From the NCBI RefSeq assembly GCF_028656955.1, contig NZ_JAMDGY010000011.1:124001-188000 (forward strand): a DNA stretch of 64,000 nucleotides. The letters run 5' to 3'. The position numbers and the translations under genes are program-made. This DNA is from Pseudomonas fontis. Its GTDB lineage: Bacteria; Pseudomonadota; Gammaproteobacteria; Pseudomonadales; Pseudomonadaceae. Below the pieces are notes generated by a model. It worked only from the letters and a program-made list of their open reading frames with translations. It ran no database searches and was not told the DNA's origin. Of this stretch, positions 1-9,357 are shown in pieces; position 1 is the first letter of the stretch, and each line of letters begins with the position of its first letter.

Positions 1-262
1 CATAGGCCCGGGTAATCACCGGGACTTCGCCCTGGTACTGATAGGTCAGACGCAACTCGGGGTAGCGGAACTGCGCGCGCTCTTGCGCGTTCGGCTCGGT
101 GCGGTCCTTGAGGTAGCGCTTGAGCGCCTGGCTCAGGGCCGCGGTGGCAGTTTCGTGCAGGGTCGCCAGGCGATCGACGGCTTGCTCGGCGGTTTCTACG
201 ACAATGAAGGCTGCATCAGTACGGCTCACAATGTACTTCCTGTCTGGCGTGCTTGCGCTCAT
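1..262 (-). CDS. amn: AMP nucleosidase, N-terminal part (runs off the window start)
   Basis: This is the first 87 codons of a gene that continues beyond base 1. I translated the minus strand by hand. It begins MSASTPDRKYIV and contains the segments LATLHETATAALSQAL, KRYLKDRTEPNAQ and FRYPELRLTYQYQGEVP, which I recognise as the start of bacterial AMP nucleosidase. The enzyme splits AMP into adenine and ribose 5-phosphate in the cytoplasm and takes part in purine balance. The ATG at 262-260 is preceded by AGAGG. A GTG twelve codons... further in (codon 12) is a possible alternative start. The gene lies 32 bp downstream of aidB on the same strand. The catalytic domain is outside the window, so the identification rests on the N-terminal domain only. 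Confidence 0.75.
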   Translation of the reverse strand, partial: MSASTPDRKYIVSRTDAAFIVVETAEQAVDRLATLHETATAALSQALKRYLKDRTEPNAQERAQFRYPELRLTYQYQGEVPVITRAY

Positions 263-294
263 CTTGCCTCTATCTGGAAACAAAGGCACGTACG

Positions 295-1947
295 TTAGAA
301 CGGCCAGTTCGGTGTCGCGCGTTGCACCAGGGCCGCCACGTCCACGCCACGCGGCAATACCCCGTAAACCCGGCCACTGCCGCCCAAGCGGCTGGCGATA
401 AAGGCATCGCTGACGGCCGCGTTGCCTGCCTCCAGCAGCAGCTTGGCCTGCAAGCCCACGGCAATATCCTCGGTCAGTTGCCGGGCGCGGTACTGAATGT
501 CGCCGGTGTCGGCGAAGGCACTTTTCAGGTTGCCGATATGCGCGGCCAAACGCGGGTCGCCGTGCCCGTCGCCCAGTTCTGCGAACAACGAGTCCAGCAC
601 GCCGGGCTCCTTGGACAGCGCTCGCAGCACATCCAGGCACTGTACGTTGCCCGAGCCTTCCCAAGTCGAGTTCACCGGTGCCTCACGGTACAGGCGCGGC
701 AGGATGCTTTCTTCCACATAGCCGGCCCCGCCCATGCATTCGGCGGCTTCGTTGATCATTGCCGGGGCGCGCTTGCAGATCCAGTATTTGCCCACTGCCG
801 TGATCAAGCGGGCAAAGCGCGCCTGGTGCGGATCGTCCGGCTGGTCCAGGGCATGACCCATGCGCAGGCTCAGCGCCAGCGCCGCTTCGCTTTCCAGGGC
901 CAGGTCCGCCAGCACGTTCTGCATCAACGGTTGCTCGGCCAGCACCCGGCCACCCACCGTACGGTGCGCGCAGTGGTGCGCTGCCTGGGTCAGGGCCTGG
1001 CGCATCAGCGCGCTGGAGCCGACCATGCAATCAAAACGGGTCATCGCGACCATCTCGATGATGGTCGGCACACCGCGCCCCTCTTCACCGATCATCCACG
1101 CCAACGCACCACGGAACTCGACCTCGCTGGAGGCGTTGGAACAGTTGCCGAGCTTGTTCTTCAGGCGCTGGATATAGAACTGGTTGCGCTGGTCGTCCGG
1201 GCGATGGCGCGGCAACAGGAAGCAGCTCAAGCCCTTGTCCGTCTGCGCAAGGGTCAGGAAGGCATCACACATCGGCGCCGAGCAGAACCATTTGTGCCCC
1301 ACCAACTCGTACGCCTGCCCCGGCCCTGGCGCCCCCACCGGGTAGGCCCGGGTGGTGTTGGCACGCACATCGGTGCCGCCTTGTTTCTCGGTCATGGCCA
1401 TGCCCAGGGTGACCCCGGCCTTGTGCCGGTCGCCCACGTTGCGCGGGTCGTACTCGGTCGCCAGCACCTTGGGCAGCCAGTACTCGGCCAGCTCCGGTTG
1501 CAGCTTGAGCGCCGGCACGGCGGCGAATGTCATGGTCAGTGGGCAGCCGCTACCGGCTTCGGCCTGGCTGTGCAGGTAGGTCATTGCCGCCCGGGCCACA
1601 TGGGCCCCGGCGCGCGGGTCGGTCCAGGGCAGGGACGGCAGGCCATGCTCGATCGCCGTGCGCATCAGCTCGTGATAGGCCGGGTGAAACTCCACCAGGT
1701 CGATGCGATGCCCGTAACGGTCATGGCTGACGAAGCGCGGTTTGTTCTCATTGGCCAGGAAGCCCGCCGCCATTAGCGGCCCCCCAGCCAACGCACCATA
1801 GGCGTCGATCCGCGATTCGGCCCACCCCGCACCATAGCGCCGCGACCATTCCTGCAAGGGCAGGTCGATGCGATACAGGTTGCACCCGTCCAGTGACGGC
1901 GGCTGGTTGGTGACTTCGTGGGTTTCAGCGTACTGGTGCAGGTTCAT
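295..1947 (-). CDS. aidB: AidB-type acyl-CoA dehydrogenase (DNA alkylation response family)
   Basis: The protein has 550 residues, close to the 541 of E. coli AidB, and follows its pattern along the whole length. It has an N-terminal extension with FNQP-like and GAGW segments, then MTEKQGGTDV near residues 185-194 (the FAD-contacting strand of the acyl-CoA dehydrogenase fold). MTRFDCMVGS follows near 302, and the strongly conserved PRLYREAPVNSTWEGSGN segment near 425-443. AidB is a flavoprotein of the isovaleryl-CoA dehydrogenase superfamily that binds DNA and is linked to protection from alkylating agents in enterobacteria; its true substrate is unsettled. The gene stands alone between the sensor kinase and amn. 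No ada-type gene is adjacent, so alkylation control here is not shown. Pseudomonas genomes often annotate it simply as acyl-CoA dehydrogenase. Confidence 0.88.
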   Translation of the reverse strand: MNLHQYAETHEVTNQPPSLDGCNLYRIDLPLQEWSRRYGAGWAESRIDAYGALAGGPLMAAGFLANENKPRFVSHDRYGHRIDLVEFHPAYHELMRTAIEHGLPSLPWTDPRAGAHVARAAMTYLHSQAEAGSGCPLTMTFAAVPALKLQPELAEYWLPKVLATEYDPRNVGDRHKAGVTLGMAMTEKQGGTDVRANTTRAYPVGAPGPGQAYELVGHKWFCSAPMCDAFLTLAQTDKGLSCFLLPRHRPDDQRNQFYIQRLKNKLGNCSNASSEVEFRGALAWMIGEEGRGVPTIIEMVAMTRFDCMVGSSALMRQALTQAAHHCAHRTVGGRVLAEQPLMQNVLADLALESEAALALSLRMGHALDQPDDPHQARFARLITAVGKYWICKRAPAMINEAAECMGGAGYVEESILPRLYREAPVNSTWEGSGNVQCLDVLRALSKEPGVLDSLFAELGDGHGDPRLAAHIGNLKSAFADTGDIQYRARQLTEDIAVGLQAKLLLEAGNAAVSDAFIASRLGGSGRVYGVLPRGVDVAALVQRATPNWPF

Positions 1948-2033
1948 CGGGGGCTCCCTGGCAAGATCCGGTCGTGACTGAAAAGTCAGTGAATCACGCC
2001 CCGCCCCCGGCTCAAAGTGACAAACACGCCGAA

Positions 2034-4019
2034 TTAGCCGCGATATGCCCCTTGCATCAGCGCCCCGGCAAACCCGGCCGGCACCTGCGCCTGCAGGCTC
2101 AATTCAAAGCAACTGCCCTCGCCTGGGCGCGACTCGTGCTGCAAGCGCCCGTCGATCAATTCGGCCAGTTGCCGGCAGATCGCCAGGCCAATGCCCAGGC
2201 CGCCGTACTCACGGGTCATCGAACCGTCCATCTGGAAGAAGCGCTGGTACAACATGGCATCGTCCAGGCAGGTGAAGCCGATGCCGCTGTCACGCACGCT
2301 GAAGGTCAGGCTCAGGTGCTGCGGGCTCATGCGACTGGCCCGCACCTGCACCAGCACGCCGCCGCGCGAGGTGAACTTGATCGCGTTGTCGAGCAGGTAA
2401 CTCAGGCACAGCGACAATTTGTGCCGGTCGCCATAGACCGTGTCGGGCAGCTCTGCGCCAGCGTCCAGGTTGAGGAACAGGCCCTTTTCCAGTGCCAGCG
2501 GCAGAAAGCGTATGCGCAGTTCATGCAACAGGCCGCGCACGCTGAACAGTTCCGGTTGCGCGTGCAAGCGGCCGGCCTGAAGCTCGGTAAGGATGAGGAT
2601 GTCATCGACCATGCGCATCATGTTCTGCGCGGCCGCACTGGCCGTGTGCTGGTACTGGGTAAGCTCCTGGTCCATGGTCACGGTCTGCATCAACTCCAGC
2701 GAGCCGATCACGCCGTTCATCGGGGTGCGCAGCTCATGGGTGACGGTGGCGAGGAACTCATCCTTGAGCCGGTTGCTGTGGGCCAGTTGCTGGTTCAGCA
2801 ACTCCAGGGTTTCGCCCGCCTGGCGCAACGTCTGCGCCTGCTCTTCGCGCATGCTGTTGATGCGGTCGGCCAGCGCCAGCGACAGCAGGCAGACTTCCAG
2901 CGCCGAGCCGATCTGGCTGGCGTACATGGTCAGGAACACGTTTGGCAGGTAGCCCAGCACCATCAGCGTGTTGATCAGCCCGCCGAGCAGGAACGCCGTC
3001 CAGGCGATGATGAAGTAGCGCGCCACGCGCAAGCCACGCCACCAGGCCAGGATCCCCGCACTGAAAATGGTCACGGTGAACACCAGGGCCAGCGCGGTGG
3101 CCAGGCGCAGGGCAATGCCATAGCTGAGGGTCAGCGACATCAGCATGACCAGCGCCGAGCAGGCCATCAGCCCCTGCAACGCCCGGTCGACCAGCCGGCT
3201 GTGCCGGGCCATTTGCAGGAAGCTGCGGGCGAACTGGCAACCGAACAAACCAGCAGCGCCGATAAACAGCGGCGTGGCCGCATTCGCCCACCACGGGTTG
3301 TTCGGCCAGAAGAACTCCACGCCCGCGCCATTGACCGATACCTGGTACAACCCGAACGAGGCGATATAAAGGATGTAATAGAGGTAGCTGGTGTCGCGCA
3401 CGCTGACATAGATGAACAGGTTGTACAGCAGCATGGCGAGCAATGCGCCATAGATCAGCCCGAACACATAGAAGCGCGTTGGCTGCGCTTCAAGGTACGC
3501 ATCGCTGGCCCACAAGGTCAGCGGCGCCTGCACCGAGCCCTCGCTTTGCAGGCGCAGGTAGACCGTGGTCGATTGGCCGGGCGCGAAGGGCAGTTCGAAG
3601 AGGTAGTTGTTCTGCGCGATCTGCCGGCTGGCATAGGGCAGTGCATCGCCGGTGCGCTGGGTCAGACGAAAGTGCCCTGCTTCATCAGCCTGGTACAGCT
3701 CCAGGTGATCGAGCGGCGGATAGGCCAGCTCCAGCAGCCAACTGCGCGGCGCGCTTGGCGCTTGAGCGAGGTAGTGAAGGTCGATACGTAGCCAGAACAC
3801 CGAGGTCGAGTACCCGGCATTGAGCACGTCGCTGCGGTGCAGCTTGAACTGGTCGGCGAAGTCGGGCGAGCTGACCTGGGCGATACTCGCCGAGCCGTCG
3901 CGGTCTTCGTAGACCTGCATCGCACGCCCCAGTGGCACGCTGCGCGTGGAGTCGTCGAAATCGACGGCACTGGCCAGCAATGGCAGCCAGCCCAGCAGAA
4001 CAATCAGCAAATAGCGCAT
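2034..4019 (-). CDS. 7TMR-DISM sensor histidine kinase without receiver domain
   Basis: The protein has 661 residues. It starts with a signal peptide (about residues 1-18, ending LLASAVDF). A periplasmic 7TMR-DISM extracellular domain follows (to about 165; contains the family-typical VFWLRIDL and LLELAYPPLDHLELY stretches). Next come seven hydrophobic segments (about 180-385) and a short coiled coil. The kinase core holds the H-box THELRTPMNGVIGSLELM, the N-box YLLDNAIKF and the glycine boxes DSGIGF and GGLGIGLAI. The family joins an extracellular ligand sensor to a cytoplasmic kinase. The reading frame ends shortly after the ATPase domain, and no receiver or phosphotransfer domain and no response regulator gene are nearby, so its partner is unknown. 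It is divergent from thiD across 262 bp. Confidence 0.85.
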   Translation of the reverse strand: MRYLLIVLLGWLPLLASAVDFDDSTRSVPLGRAMQVYEDRDGSASIAQVSSPDFADQFKLHRSDVLNAGYSTSVFWLRIDLHYLAQAPSAPRSWLLELAYPPLDHLELYQADEAGHFRLTQRTGDALPYASRQIAQNNYLFELPFAPGQSTTVYLRLQSEGSVQAPLTLWASDAYLEAQPTRFYVFGLIYGALLAMLLYNLFIYVSVRDTSYLYYILYIASFGLYQVSVNGAGVEFFWPNNPWWANAATPLFIGAAGLFGCQFARSFLQMARHSRLVDRALQGLMACSALVMLMSLTLSYGIALRLATALALVFTVTIFSAGILAWWRGLRVARYFIIAWTAFLLGGLINTLMVLGYLPNVFLTMYASQIGSALEVCLLSLALADRINSMREEQAQTLRQAGETLELLNQQLAHSNRLKDEFLATVTHELRTPMNGVIGSLELMQTVTMDQELTQYQHTASAAAQNMMRMVDDILILTELQAGRLHAQPELFSVRGLLHELRIRFLPLALEKGLFLNLDAGAELPDTVYGDRHKLSLCLSYLLDNAIKFTSRGGVLVQVRASRMSPQHLSLTFSVRDSGIGFTCLDDAMLYQRFFQMDGSMTREYGGLGIGLAICRQLAELIDGRLQHESRPGEGSCFELSLQAQVPAGFAGALMQGAYRG

Positions 4020-4281
4020 ACAGCCCCAGCATGGCCTGTGCGGTCGCGTCGCGGTTGCCTCCTATCCGTTTGAGACGACGAAATCCGGCAGTGCCTGTTA
4101 TCGATTTCCGAGCACTCTAGCATAGCTTCATGAGACGACCAGCAACCAGCCTAAAATTTAAAGAAAAGGCTCTATCTCGGCACTCTCAGAGGATACAGAA
4201 AAACCAGGAGGGCATATTGTCGAAAAAACTGTGTACAACCGGAAGTCGCGAGAAAAGCGTTTGGTGGTAAGCTCGCGCACC

Positions 4282-5079
4282 ATGAATACCTACAGCTCCC
4301 GCCCCGTTGTCCTCTGTCTCTCCGGCCACGACCCCAGTGGCGGTGCCGGCTTGCAGGCAGATATCGAAGCCCTGATCGCCCAAGGCTGTCACGCCGCCCC
4401 GACCGTGACCGCCCTGACCGTTCAGAATACTGTCAATGTCACCGACTTCCGCGTGCTCGACCGCGAGTGGGTACTGGCCCAGGCCAATGCCGTGCTCAGC
4501 GACTCGACGGTTGCCGCCGTGAAGCTGGGCATGCTCGGCTCGCTGGAAATGGTCGACACGGTGGTCGAACTGCTCAGCGCGCATCCGCATTTGCCGCTGG
4601 TCTGCGACCCGGTCCTGCGGGCAGGCGGCGGTGGCCGCCTGGGCAAGGATGAAGTCGGCTACGCCATGCGCGAACGCCTGCTGCCGCTCGCGACCATTGC
4701 CACCCCGAACCTGCCTGAAGCACGCATCCTGGCCGAACTGCCGGACGGCACGGCCGACGAATGCGCCGAAAAACTGCTGCCCTACGTCAAGCCCCTGCTG
4801 ATCCCCGGCGGCCACGGCGACGAGCACGAGATTCACAACCGCCTGTACAGCCGTGACGGCCAACGCCAAACCTGGACCTGCCAACGCCTGCCCGGCAACT
4901 ATCACGGCTCGGGCTGCACCCTGGCGAGCACCCTCGCCGGTCGCCTGGCCCTGGGCGAGCAACTGCACAGCGCCGTGCGCTCGGCACTGGACTACACCTG
5001 GCGTACCCTGCGTGACGCCGAGCAACTGGGCAAAGGCCAATACGTGCCACGTCGCCTGCCGCTGGATTTCTGTTCCTGA
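4282..5079 (+). CDS. thiD: Hydroxymethylpyrimidine / phosphomethylpyrimidine kinase
   Basis: ThiD makes the pyrimidine half of thiamine: it phosphorylates HMP and then HMP phosphate to HMP diphosphate. The 265-residue protein opens with VLCLSGHDPSGGAGLQADI, the signature of the family, and carries VKLGMLGS, the VCDPVLRAGGG segment and a C-terminal GNYHGSGCTLASTLA anion-hole motif of the ribokinase fold. I chose ATG 4282 because the family begins a few residues before VLCLSGHD; an in-frame ATG at 4231 would add an unsupported basic tail. It is followed after 22 bp by thiE, so the two form one unit that supplies both substrates for thiamine phosphate. I see no THI-box (TPP riboswitch) upstream. 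Confidence 0.95.
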   Translation: MNTYSSRPVVLCLSGHDPSGGAGLQADIEALIAQGCHAAPTVTALTVQNTVNVTDFRVLDREWVLAQANAVLSDSTVAAVKLGMLGSLEMVDTVVELLSAHPHLPLVCDPVLRAGGGGRLGKDEVGYAMRERLLPLATIATPNLPEARILAELPDGTADECAEKLLPYVKPLLIPGGHGDEHEIHNRLYSRDGQRQTWTCQRLPGNYHGSGCTLASTLAGRLALGEQLHSAVRSALDYTWRTLRDAEQLGKGQYVPRRLPLDFCS

Positions 5080-5101
5080 TTGATCGTCACGAGGTCCCTT
5101 G

Positions 5102-5728
5102 ATGAAGTTACGTGGTTTGTATGCCATCACCGACAGCCAATTGCTCGCCGGGCGCTTCCTGCCCTGGGTCGAGGCGGCGCTGGATGGCGGCGTGACCCTG
5201 CTGCAATACCGTGACAAGAGTGACGACCAGGCCCAGCGCCTGCGCGAGGCCGAAGCCCTGGCCAGGCTCTGCGAGCGCTACGATACCCAGTTGATCATCA
5301 ACGATGACGCCGAACTGGCCGCCCGCCTGGGTGTTGGTGTGCACCTGGGCCAGACCGATGGCCCGCTGACTCCGGCCCGTGCCCTGCTTGGGCGCAGCGC
5401 GATCATCGGCTCCACCTGTCACGCCCAGCTGGAGCTGGCCGAGCAGGCTGCCGACCAGGGGGCTACCTATGTGGCCTTTGGTCGCTTCTTCAATTCCGTT
5501 ACCAAACCCGGCGCCCCCGCTGCCAGCGTTGAACTGCTGGAGCAGACCCGCGCCCGGATCAAATTGCCGATAGCCGTGATTGGCGGCATCACCCTGGACA
5601 ACGCTGCCCCGCTGGTCGCCCATGGCGCTGACCTGCTGGCAGTCATCCACGGGCTGTTCGGCGCCGACAGCGCGCAGGAAGTCACCCGCCGCGCCCGCGC
5701 CTTCAACGCCCTGTTCGCATCTGCCTGA
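5102..5728 (+). CDS. thiE: Thiamine-phosphate synthase
   Basis: ThiE joins HMP diphosphate and thiazole phosphate to give thiamine monophosphate. The 208-residue TIM-barrel protein shows [12 protein letters not shown] at the start, LLQYRDKS (pyrophosphate-binding strand), [21 protein letters not shown] and the C-terminal [11 protein letters not shown] phosphate loop. ATG 5102 follows a GAGG box by eight bases; a TTG directly before it is in frame but not needed. The gene sits between thiD and hemL with short gaps (22 and 15 bp), consistent with a thiD-thiE-hemL transcription unit. Confidence 0.95.
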   Translation: MKLRGLYAITDSQLLAGRFLPWVEAALDGGVTLLQYRDKSDDQAQRLREAEALARLCERYDTQLIINDDAELAARLGVGVHLGQTDGPLTPARALLGRSAIIGSTCHAQLELAEQAADQGATYVAFGRFFNSVTKPGAPAASVELLEQTRARIKLPIAVIGGITLDNAAPLVAHGADLLAVIHGLFGADSAQEVTRRARAFNALFASA

Positions 5729-5743
5729 TTGAGAGAGCCTGAC

Positions 5744-7027
5744 ATGTCTCGTTCCGAAACACTGTTCGCCAATGCCCAGAAACACATCCCCGGTGGCGTC
5801 AACTCGCCCGTTCGCGCCTTCAAGAGCGTTGGCGGCACGCCGCTGTTCTTCAAGCATGCCGAAGGCGCCTACGTCACCGATGAAGATGACAAGCGCTATG
5901 TCGACTACGTCGGTTCCTGGGGCCCGATGATCCTCGGCCACGGCCACCCGGACGTACTCGACTCGGTACGCCAGCAACTGGTGCATGGCCTGTCCTACGG
6001 CGCACCAACCGCGATGGAAACCGAGATGGCCGACCTGGTCTGCTCGATCGTGCCGTCGATGGAAATGGTGCGCATGGTCAGCTCGGGCACCGAAGCGACC
6101 ATGAGCGCGATTCGCCTGGCCCGTGGCTACACCGGCCGCGACAGCATCATCAAGTTCGAAGGCTGCTACCACGGCCACTCCGACAGCCTGCTGGTAAAAG
6201 CCGGCTCCGGCCTGCTGACCCAGGGCGTGCCAAGCTCGGCCGGCGTACCGGCGGCGTTTGCCAAACACACCCTGACCCTGCCGTTCAACGATATTGCTGC
6301 CGTTGAGCAGATGCTCAGCGACGTTGGCCAGGAAGTCGCCTGCATCATCGTCGAGCCGGTAGCCGGCAACATGAACTGCGTGCCGCCGGCACCAGGCTTC
6401 CTCGAAGGCTTGCGCACACTGTGTGACCAACATGGCGTGGTGCTGATTTTTGACGAAGTGATGACCGGTTTCCGCGTCGCGCTGGGCGGTGCCCAGGCCT
6501 ACTACAACGTTACCCCGGACCTGTCGACCTTCGGCAAGATCGTCGGCGGCGGCATGCCGGTAGGCTGCTTCGGTGGCAAACGCCACATCATGGAACAGAT
6601 CGCGCCGCTGGGCCCGGTGTACCAGGCTGGCACCCTGTCGGGTAACCCGCTGGCCATGGCCGCCGGCCTGACCACCCTCAAGCTGATCAGCCGTCCTGGC
6701 TTCCATGACGAGTTGAGCGCCTACACCAGCCGCCTGCTCGATGGTTTGCAGCAGCGCGCCGATGCGGCGGGTATACCGTTCGTCACCACCCAGGCGGGCG
6801 GGATGTTCGGCCTATACTTCAGCGGTGCCGACGATATCGTGACCTTTGATGATGTGATGGCCAGCGACGCCGAGCGCTTCAAGCGCTTCTTCCACCTGAT
6901 GCTTGAAGGTGGCGTGTACCTGGCGCCGAGTGCGTTCGAAGCGGGCTTCACCTCGATTGCGCATGGTGAAACCGAGCTGAAGATCACCCTGGATGCAGCT
7001 GAGCGGGCGTTCGCTAAGCTGAAGTAA
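5744..7027 (+). CDS. hemL: Glutamate-1-semialdehyde 2,1-aminomutase
   Basis: HemL converts glutamate-1-semialdehyde to 5-aminolevulinate, the first committed heme precursor in the C5 pathway, using pyridoxal phosphate. The 427-residue protein has the opening [23 protein letters not shown], the [16 protein letters not shown] segment, [24 protein letters not shown] (PLP-contacting Asp) and the Schiff-base lysine in [17 protein letters not shown] 5744 follows a GAGAGAG box; a TTG five codons upstream is in frame. It is the last gene of the thiD-thiE-hemL run and is followed by a REP pair. Confidence 0.97.
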   Translation: MSRSETLFANAQKHIPGGVNSPVRAFKSVGGTPLFFKHAEGAYVTDEDDKRYVDYVGSWGPMILGHGHPDVLDSVRQQLVHGLSYGAPTAMETEMADLVCSIVPSMEMVRMVSSGTEATMSAIRLARGYTGRDSIIKFEGCYHGHSDSLLVKAGSGLLTQGVPSSAGVPAAFAKHTLTLPFNDIAAVEQMLSDVGQEVACIIVEPVAGNMNCVPPAPGFLEGLRTLCDQHGVVLIFDEVMTGFRVALGGAQAYYNVTPDLSTFGKIVGGGMPVGCFGGKRHIMEQIAPLGPVYQAGTLSGNPLAMAAGLTTLKLISRPGFHDELSAYTSRLLDGLQQRADAAGIPFVTTQAGGMFGLYFSGADDIVTFDDVMASDAERFKRFFHLMLEGGVYLAPSAFEAGFTSIAHGETELKITLDAAERAFAKLK

Positions 7028-7047
7028 CACGGGGGCTGCCCTGCAGC

Positions 7048-7110
7048 CCATCGCCGGCAAGGCCGGCTCCCACACGGTCCTCTGTGGGAGCCGGCCTTGC
7101 CGGCGATGGG
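7048..7110. repeat. REP pair (inverted)
   Basis: Two head-to-head copies of the P. putida type REP sequence follow hemL: CATCGCCGGCAAGGCCGG on the left and its reverse complement after GTGGGAGCC on the right, separated by about 10 bp. Together they can form one long hairpin in RNA. The same pair recurs at 18037, 38323, 44481 and 51937. Confidence 0.9.
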
Positions 7111-7252
7111 GCCTGAATATTCACGTTCAGCCTGCCCTTTGGCCGCTGATCGACAGAAAATCGAGTAAAGACTTTGTAAGGTTGGCGCCGCTTATCCCAT
7201 AATGTGCCACCAGACACTTTGGCCGCAGCTTTGCAGAGGTAAGTCGATCACC

Positions 7253-7813
7253 ATGAACCGCGCCGGCCGCGCCCTTGCACTGGGCTGCCTGTTGCTACTT
7301 CAGCCCCTGCTGGCCCAAGCAGGCGGTAACTCGTTGCTGATCCCCGCAACGGGACGCTGCACCCTCTCTGCGCCCCCTGAAGAAATGCCCCAGGCCCTGG
7401 CCACCTGCCAGGACGCGGCAAAATCCGGCGACGCGCAAGCACAGTTCGAGCTCGGCGAGTACTACTACGACGGCAAGAACACCCCCCGCGACCTCAAGCA
7501 AGCACTCAACTACTTCGAGCAAGCCTCCCTGCAAGGCCACGCCGACGCACAACTGCGCCTGGGCACCATGTTCGCCAAGGGCGAAGGGGTTGCCGCCAAC
7601 AACGTGCAGGCCTATATCGTGCTGAAGATGGCCGCGGTCAACGGCGCCGAGGATGCGCTGGACCTGGCGGACGAAGTGTCAGAGAAAATGCCCCGCGACG
7701 AGCTGGAAGTGGCCACCCAGGTACTCGGGCAGATCTTCCGCAAGTACCTGCTGGAACTGCAGACCGCCGAAGGCCGTACGCCCTTCTCGCCCCTGCCCGA
7801 CACCAGGCCCTGA
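7253..7813 (+). CDS. Exported Sel1-repeat (TPR-like) protein
   Basis: The 186-residue protein has a signal peptide (LALGCLLLLQPLLAQA, cleavage near residue 22) and two to three Sel1-like repeats, seen as AQAQFELGEYYYDG, DLKQALNYFEQASLQGHADAQLRLGTMFAKGEGV and VQAYIVLKMAAVNGAEDA. Such repeats form short alpha-solenoids that bind proteins; the role here is unknown. ATG 7253 fits the signal peptide; an earlier in-frame start at 7202 would put a non-hydrophobic leader in front of it. The gene stands alone after the REP pair and converges with the DUF1820 gene. Confidence 0.8.
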   Translation: MNRAGRALALGCLLLLQPLLAQAGGNSLLIPATGRCTLSAPPEEMPQALATCQDAAKSGDAQAQFELGEYYYDGKNTPRDLKQALNYFEQASLQGHADAQLRLGTMFAKGEGVAANNVQAYIVLKMAAVNGAEDALDLADEVSEKMPRDELEVATQVLGQIFRKYLLELQTAEGRTPFSPLPDTRP

Positions 7814-7822
7814 TTAGCGCGA

Positions 7823-8149
7823 TTACTTCTCGGGCATCGGCACCGGGAATGGCATCACGTTGCCCATCCCTCGCGCCTCGCTGATCTTCGGTGTACCCAA
7901 ACGCTCGACTTCATCGATGCGCACGATCGAATGCATCGGCACAAAGCTGCGCACAACGCCTTCGAACTGGGCCTTGAGTTTCTCTTCGCTCGGGTCTACG
8001 ACAACCTGGGTGCGCTCGCCGAAGACGAACTCCTCGATTTCGAGAAAGCCCCACAGATCACTCTGATAGATCTGCTTGGCGTACATCTCGAACACCTGAC
8101 CCTGGTTGAGAAAGATCACTTTGTAGATAGGGGCTTCACGCTTTGTCAT
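7823..8149 (-). CDS. DUF1820 family protein
   Basis: The 108-residue protein has the family pattern KVIFLNQGQVFEMYAKQIYQSDLWGFLEIEEFVFGE followed by VDPSEEKLKAQFEGV and IPMHSI-like VPMHSIVRIDEVE. The family is widespread in gammaproteobacteria and has no known function; there is no signal peptide or membrane segment. I take ATG 8149; a TTG five codons earlier is possible. It converges with the Sel1 gene and is divergent from ybeZ. Confidence 0.85.
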   Translation of the reverse strand: MTKREAPIYKVIFLNQGQVFEMYAKQIYQSDLWGFLEIEEFVFGERTQVVVDPSEEKLKAQFEGVVRSFVPMHSIVRIDEVERLGTPKISEARGMGNVMPFPVPMPEK

Positions 8150-8355
8150 TTTTGACTGGAACAATCGGTGGTAAGAAGCCGCAAACTATACCATAGCGCC
8201 GCCTGCCAATCCCCTGGATACGCGCGCCTGACCGCCGTCCTGGCGGCCATCGCCACGGGCCTGGCGACCCTTGATCGTTTCAGCGCTTTCGCAGCATCGT
8301 CACTGGGGTTATCCTTGAATCCAATTCCATTGCCGTCGGGCGGCTATAAACGACC

Positions 8356-9357
8356 TTGAACGCACCCATAGAACCTCATCGCTTCATCCTCGAGCCCTTC
8401 GAGGCTCGCCGCTTCGCCAACTTGTGCGGGCAGTTCGACGAGCACCTGCGCCTGATCGAACAACGCCTGGCCATCGAGATCCGCAACCGCGGCAATCAGT
8501 TCGAACTGATCGGCGAACCCAAGCACACCACGTCTGCCGAGCAACTGCTGCGTCGTCTCTATCGCGAGGCGAAAGCTACCGAGCTGTCGCCGGACATGGT
8601 CCACCTGTTCCTCCAGGAATCCTCCGTCGAAGCGCTGGAACACCCAGCGGTCAACGAAGTGTCGGTATCGCTGCGTACCCGCAAGGGCATGATTCGCCCA
8701 CGCGGCGTCAACCAGCAGCGCTACGTGAAGGAAATCCTCGCCAACGACATCAACTTCGGTGTTGGCCCGGCCGGTACCGGCAAGACCTACCTGGCGGTGG
8801 CCTGCGCGGTTGATGCACTGGAGCGTGAACAGGTGCGCCGCATCCTGCTGGTGCGTCCAGCGGTCGAGGCGGGCGAAAAGCTCGGTTTCCTGCCGGGCGA
8901 CCTGGCCCAGAAGATCGACCCATACCTGCGCCCACTGTATGACGCGCTGTACGAGATGCTCGGCTTTGAACACGTGGCCAAGCTGATCGAGCGCCAGGTG
9001 ATCGAGATCGCCCCGCTGGCCTACATGCGCGGGCGCACCCTGAACAACAGCTTCATCATCCTCGACGAAAGCCAGAACACCACGCTTGAGCAGATGAAGA
9101 TGTTCCTCACGCGGATCGGTTTCGGCTCCACCGCCGTGATCACCGGTGACGTCACCCAGGTCGACCTGCCGCGCGGCACCAAGTCGGGCCTGGCGCACGT
9201 CGTCGAAGTGCTCAAGGACGTTCCCGGCATCAGCTTCACCCACTTCCAGCCCAAGGACGTGGTGCGCCACCCCTTGGTGCAACGCATCGTCGAGGCCTAC
9301 GAGCGCTTCGAGAACCGTCCGCAGGAAACCAGCGCAGGCACCCGTCACGATGCTTGA
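8356..9357 (+). CDS. ybeZ: PhoH-like ATPase YbeZ
   Basis: The 333-residue protein is a PhoH-family P-loop ATPase. The Walker A motif is [11 protein letters not shown] (about 134-144) and Walker B is FIILDESQN (about 233-241), with [10 protein letters not shown] behind it. An N-terminal RNA-binding-like part ([14 protein letters not shown]) precedes it. YbeZ works with the endoribonuclease YbeY in ribosome and RNA metabolism. The start is a TTG: the first in-frame codons after the TAA at 8347 leave no ATG. The last 8 bases overlap ybeY. In other Pseudomonas genomes miaB stands directly upstream; here only about 200 bp without a gene separate it from the DUF1820 gene. Confidence 0.93.
   Translation: MNAPIEPHRFILEPFEARRFANLCGQFDEHLRLIEQRLAIEIRNRGNQFELIGEPKHTTSAEQLLRRLYREAKATELSPDMVHLFLQESSVEALEHPAVNEVSVSLRTRKGMIRPRGVNQQRYVKEILANDINFGVGPAGTGKTYLAVACAVDALEREQVRRILLVRPAVEAGEKLGFLPGDLAQKIDPYLRPLYDALYEMLGFEHVAKLIERQVIEIAPLAYMRGRTLNNSFIILDESQNTTLEQMKMFLTRIGFGSTAVITGDVTQVDLPRGTKSGLAHVVEVLKDVPGISFTHFQPKDVVRHPLVQRIVEAYERFENRPQETSAGTRHDA

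Noticed and set aside
253..1776. An open frame of 507 codons antisense to aidB
   Set aside because: The aidB frame has family motifs from end to end, so the antisense frame is a compositional shadow.
4020..4281. A TPP riboswitch before thiD
   Set aside because: The conserved THI-box segments are not present in the leader.
5108..6706. An open frame of 532 codons antisense to thiE and hemL
   Set aside because: It spans two complete genes on the other strand and shows no domain.
7048..7110. Repeated palindromes (also at 18037, 38323, 44481, 51937) as a possible CRISPR
   Set aside because: They are dispersed single or paired REP units between genes, without a regular repeat-spacer array.
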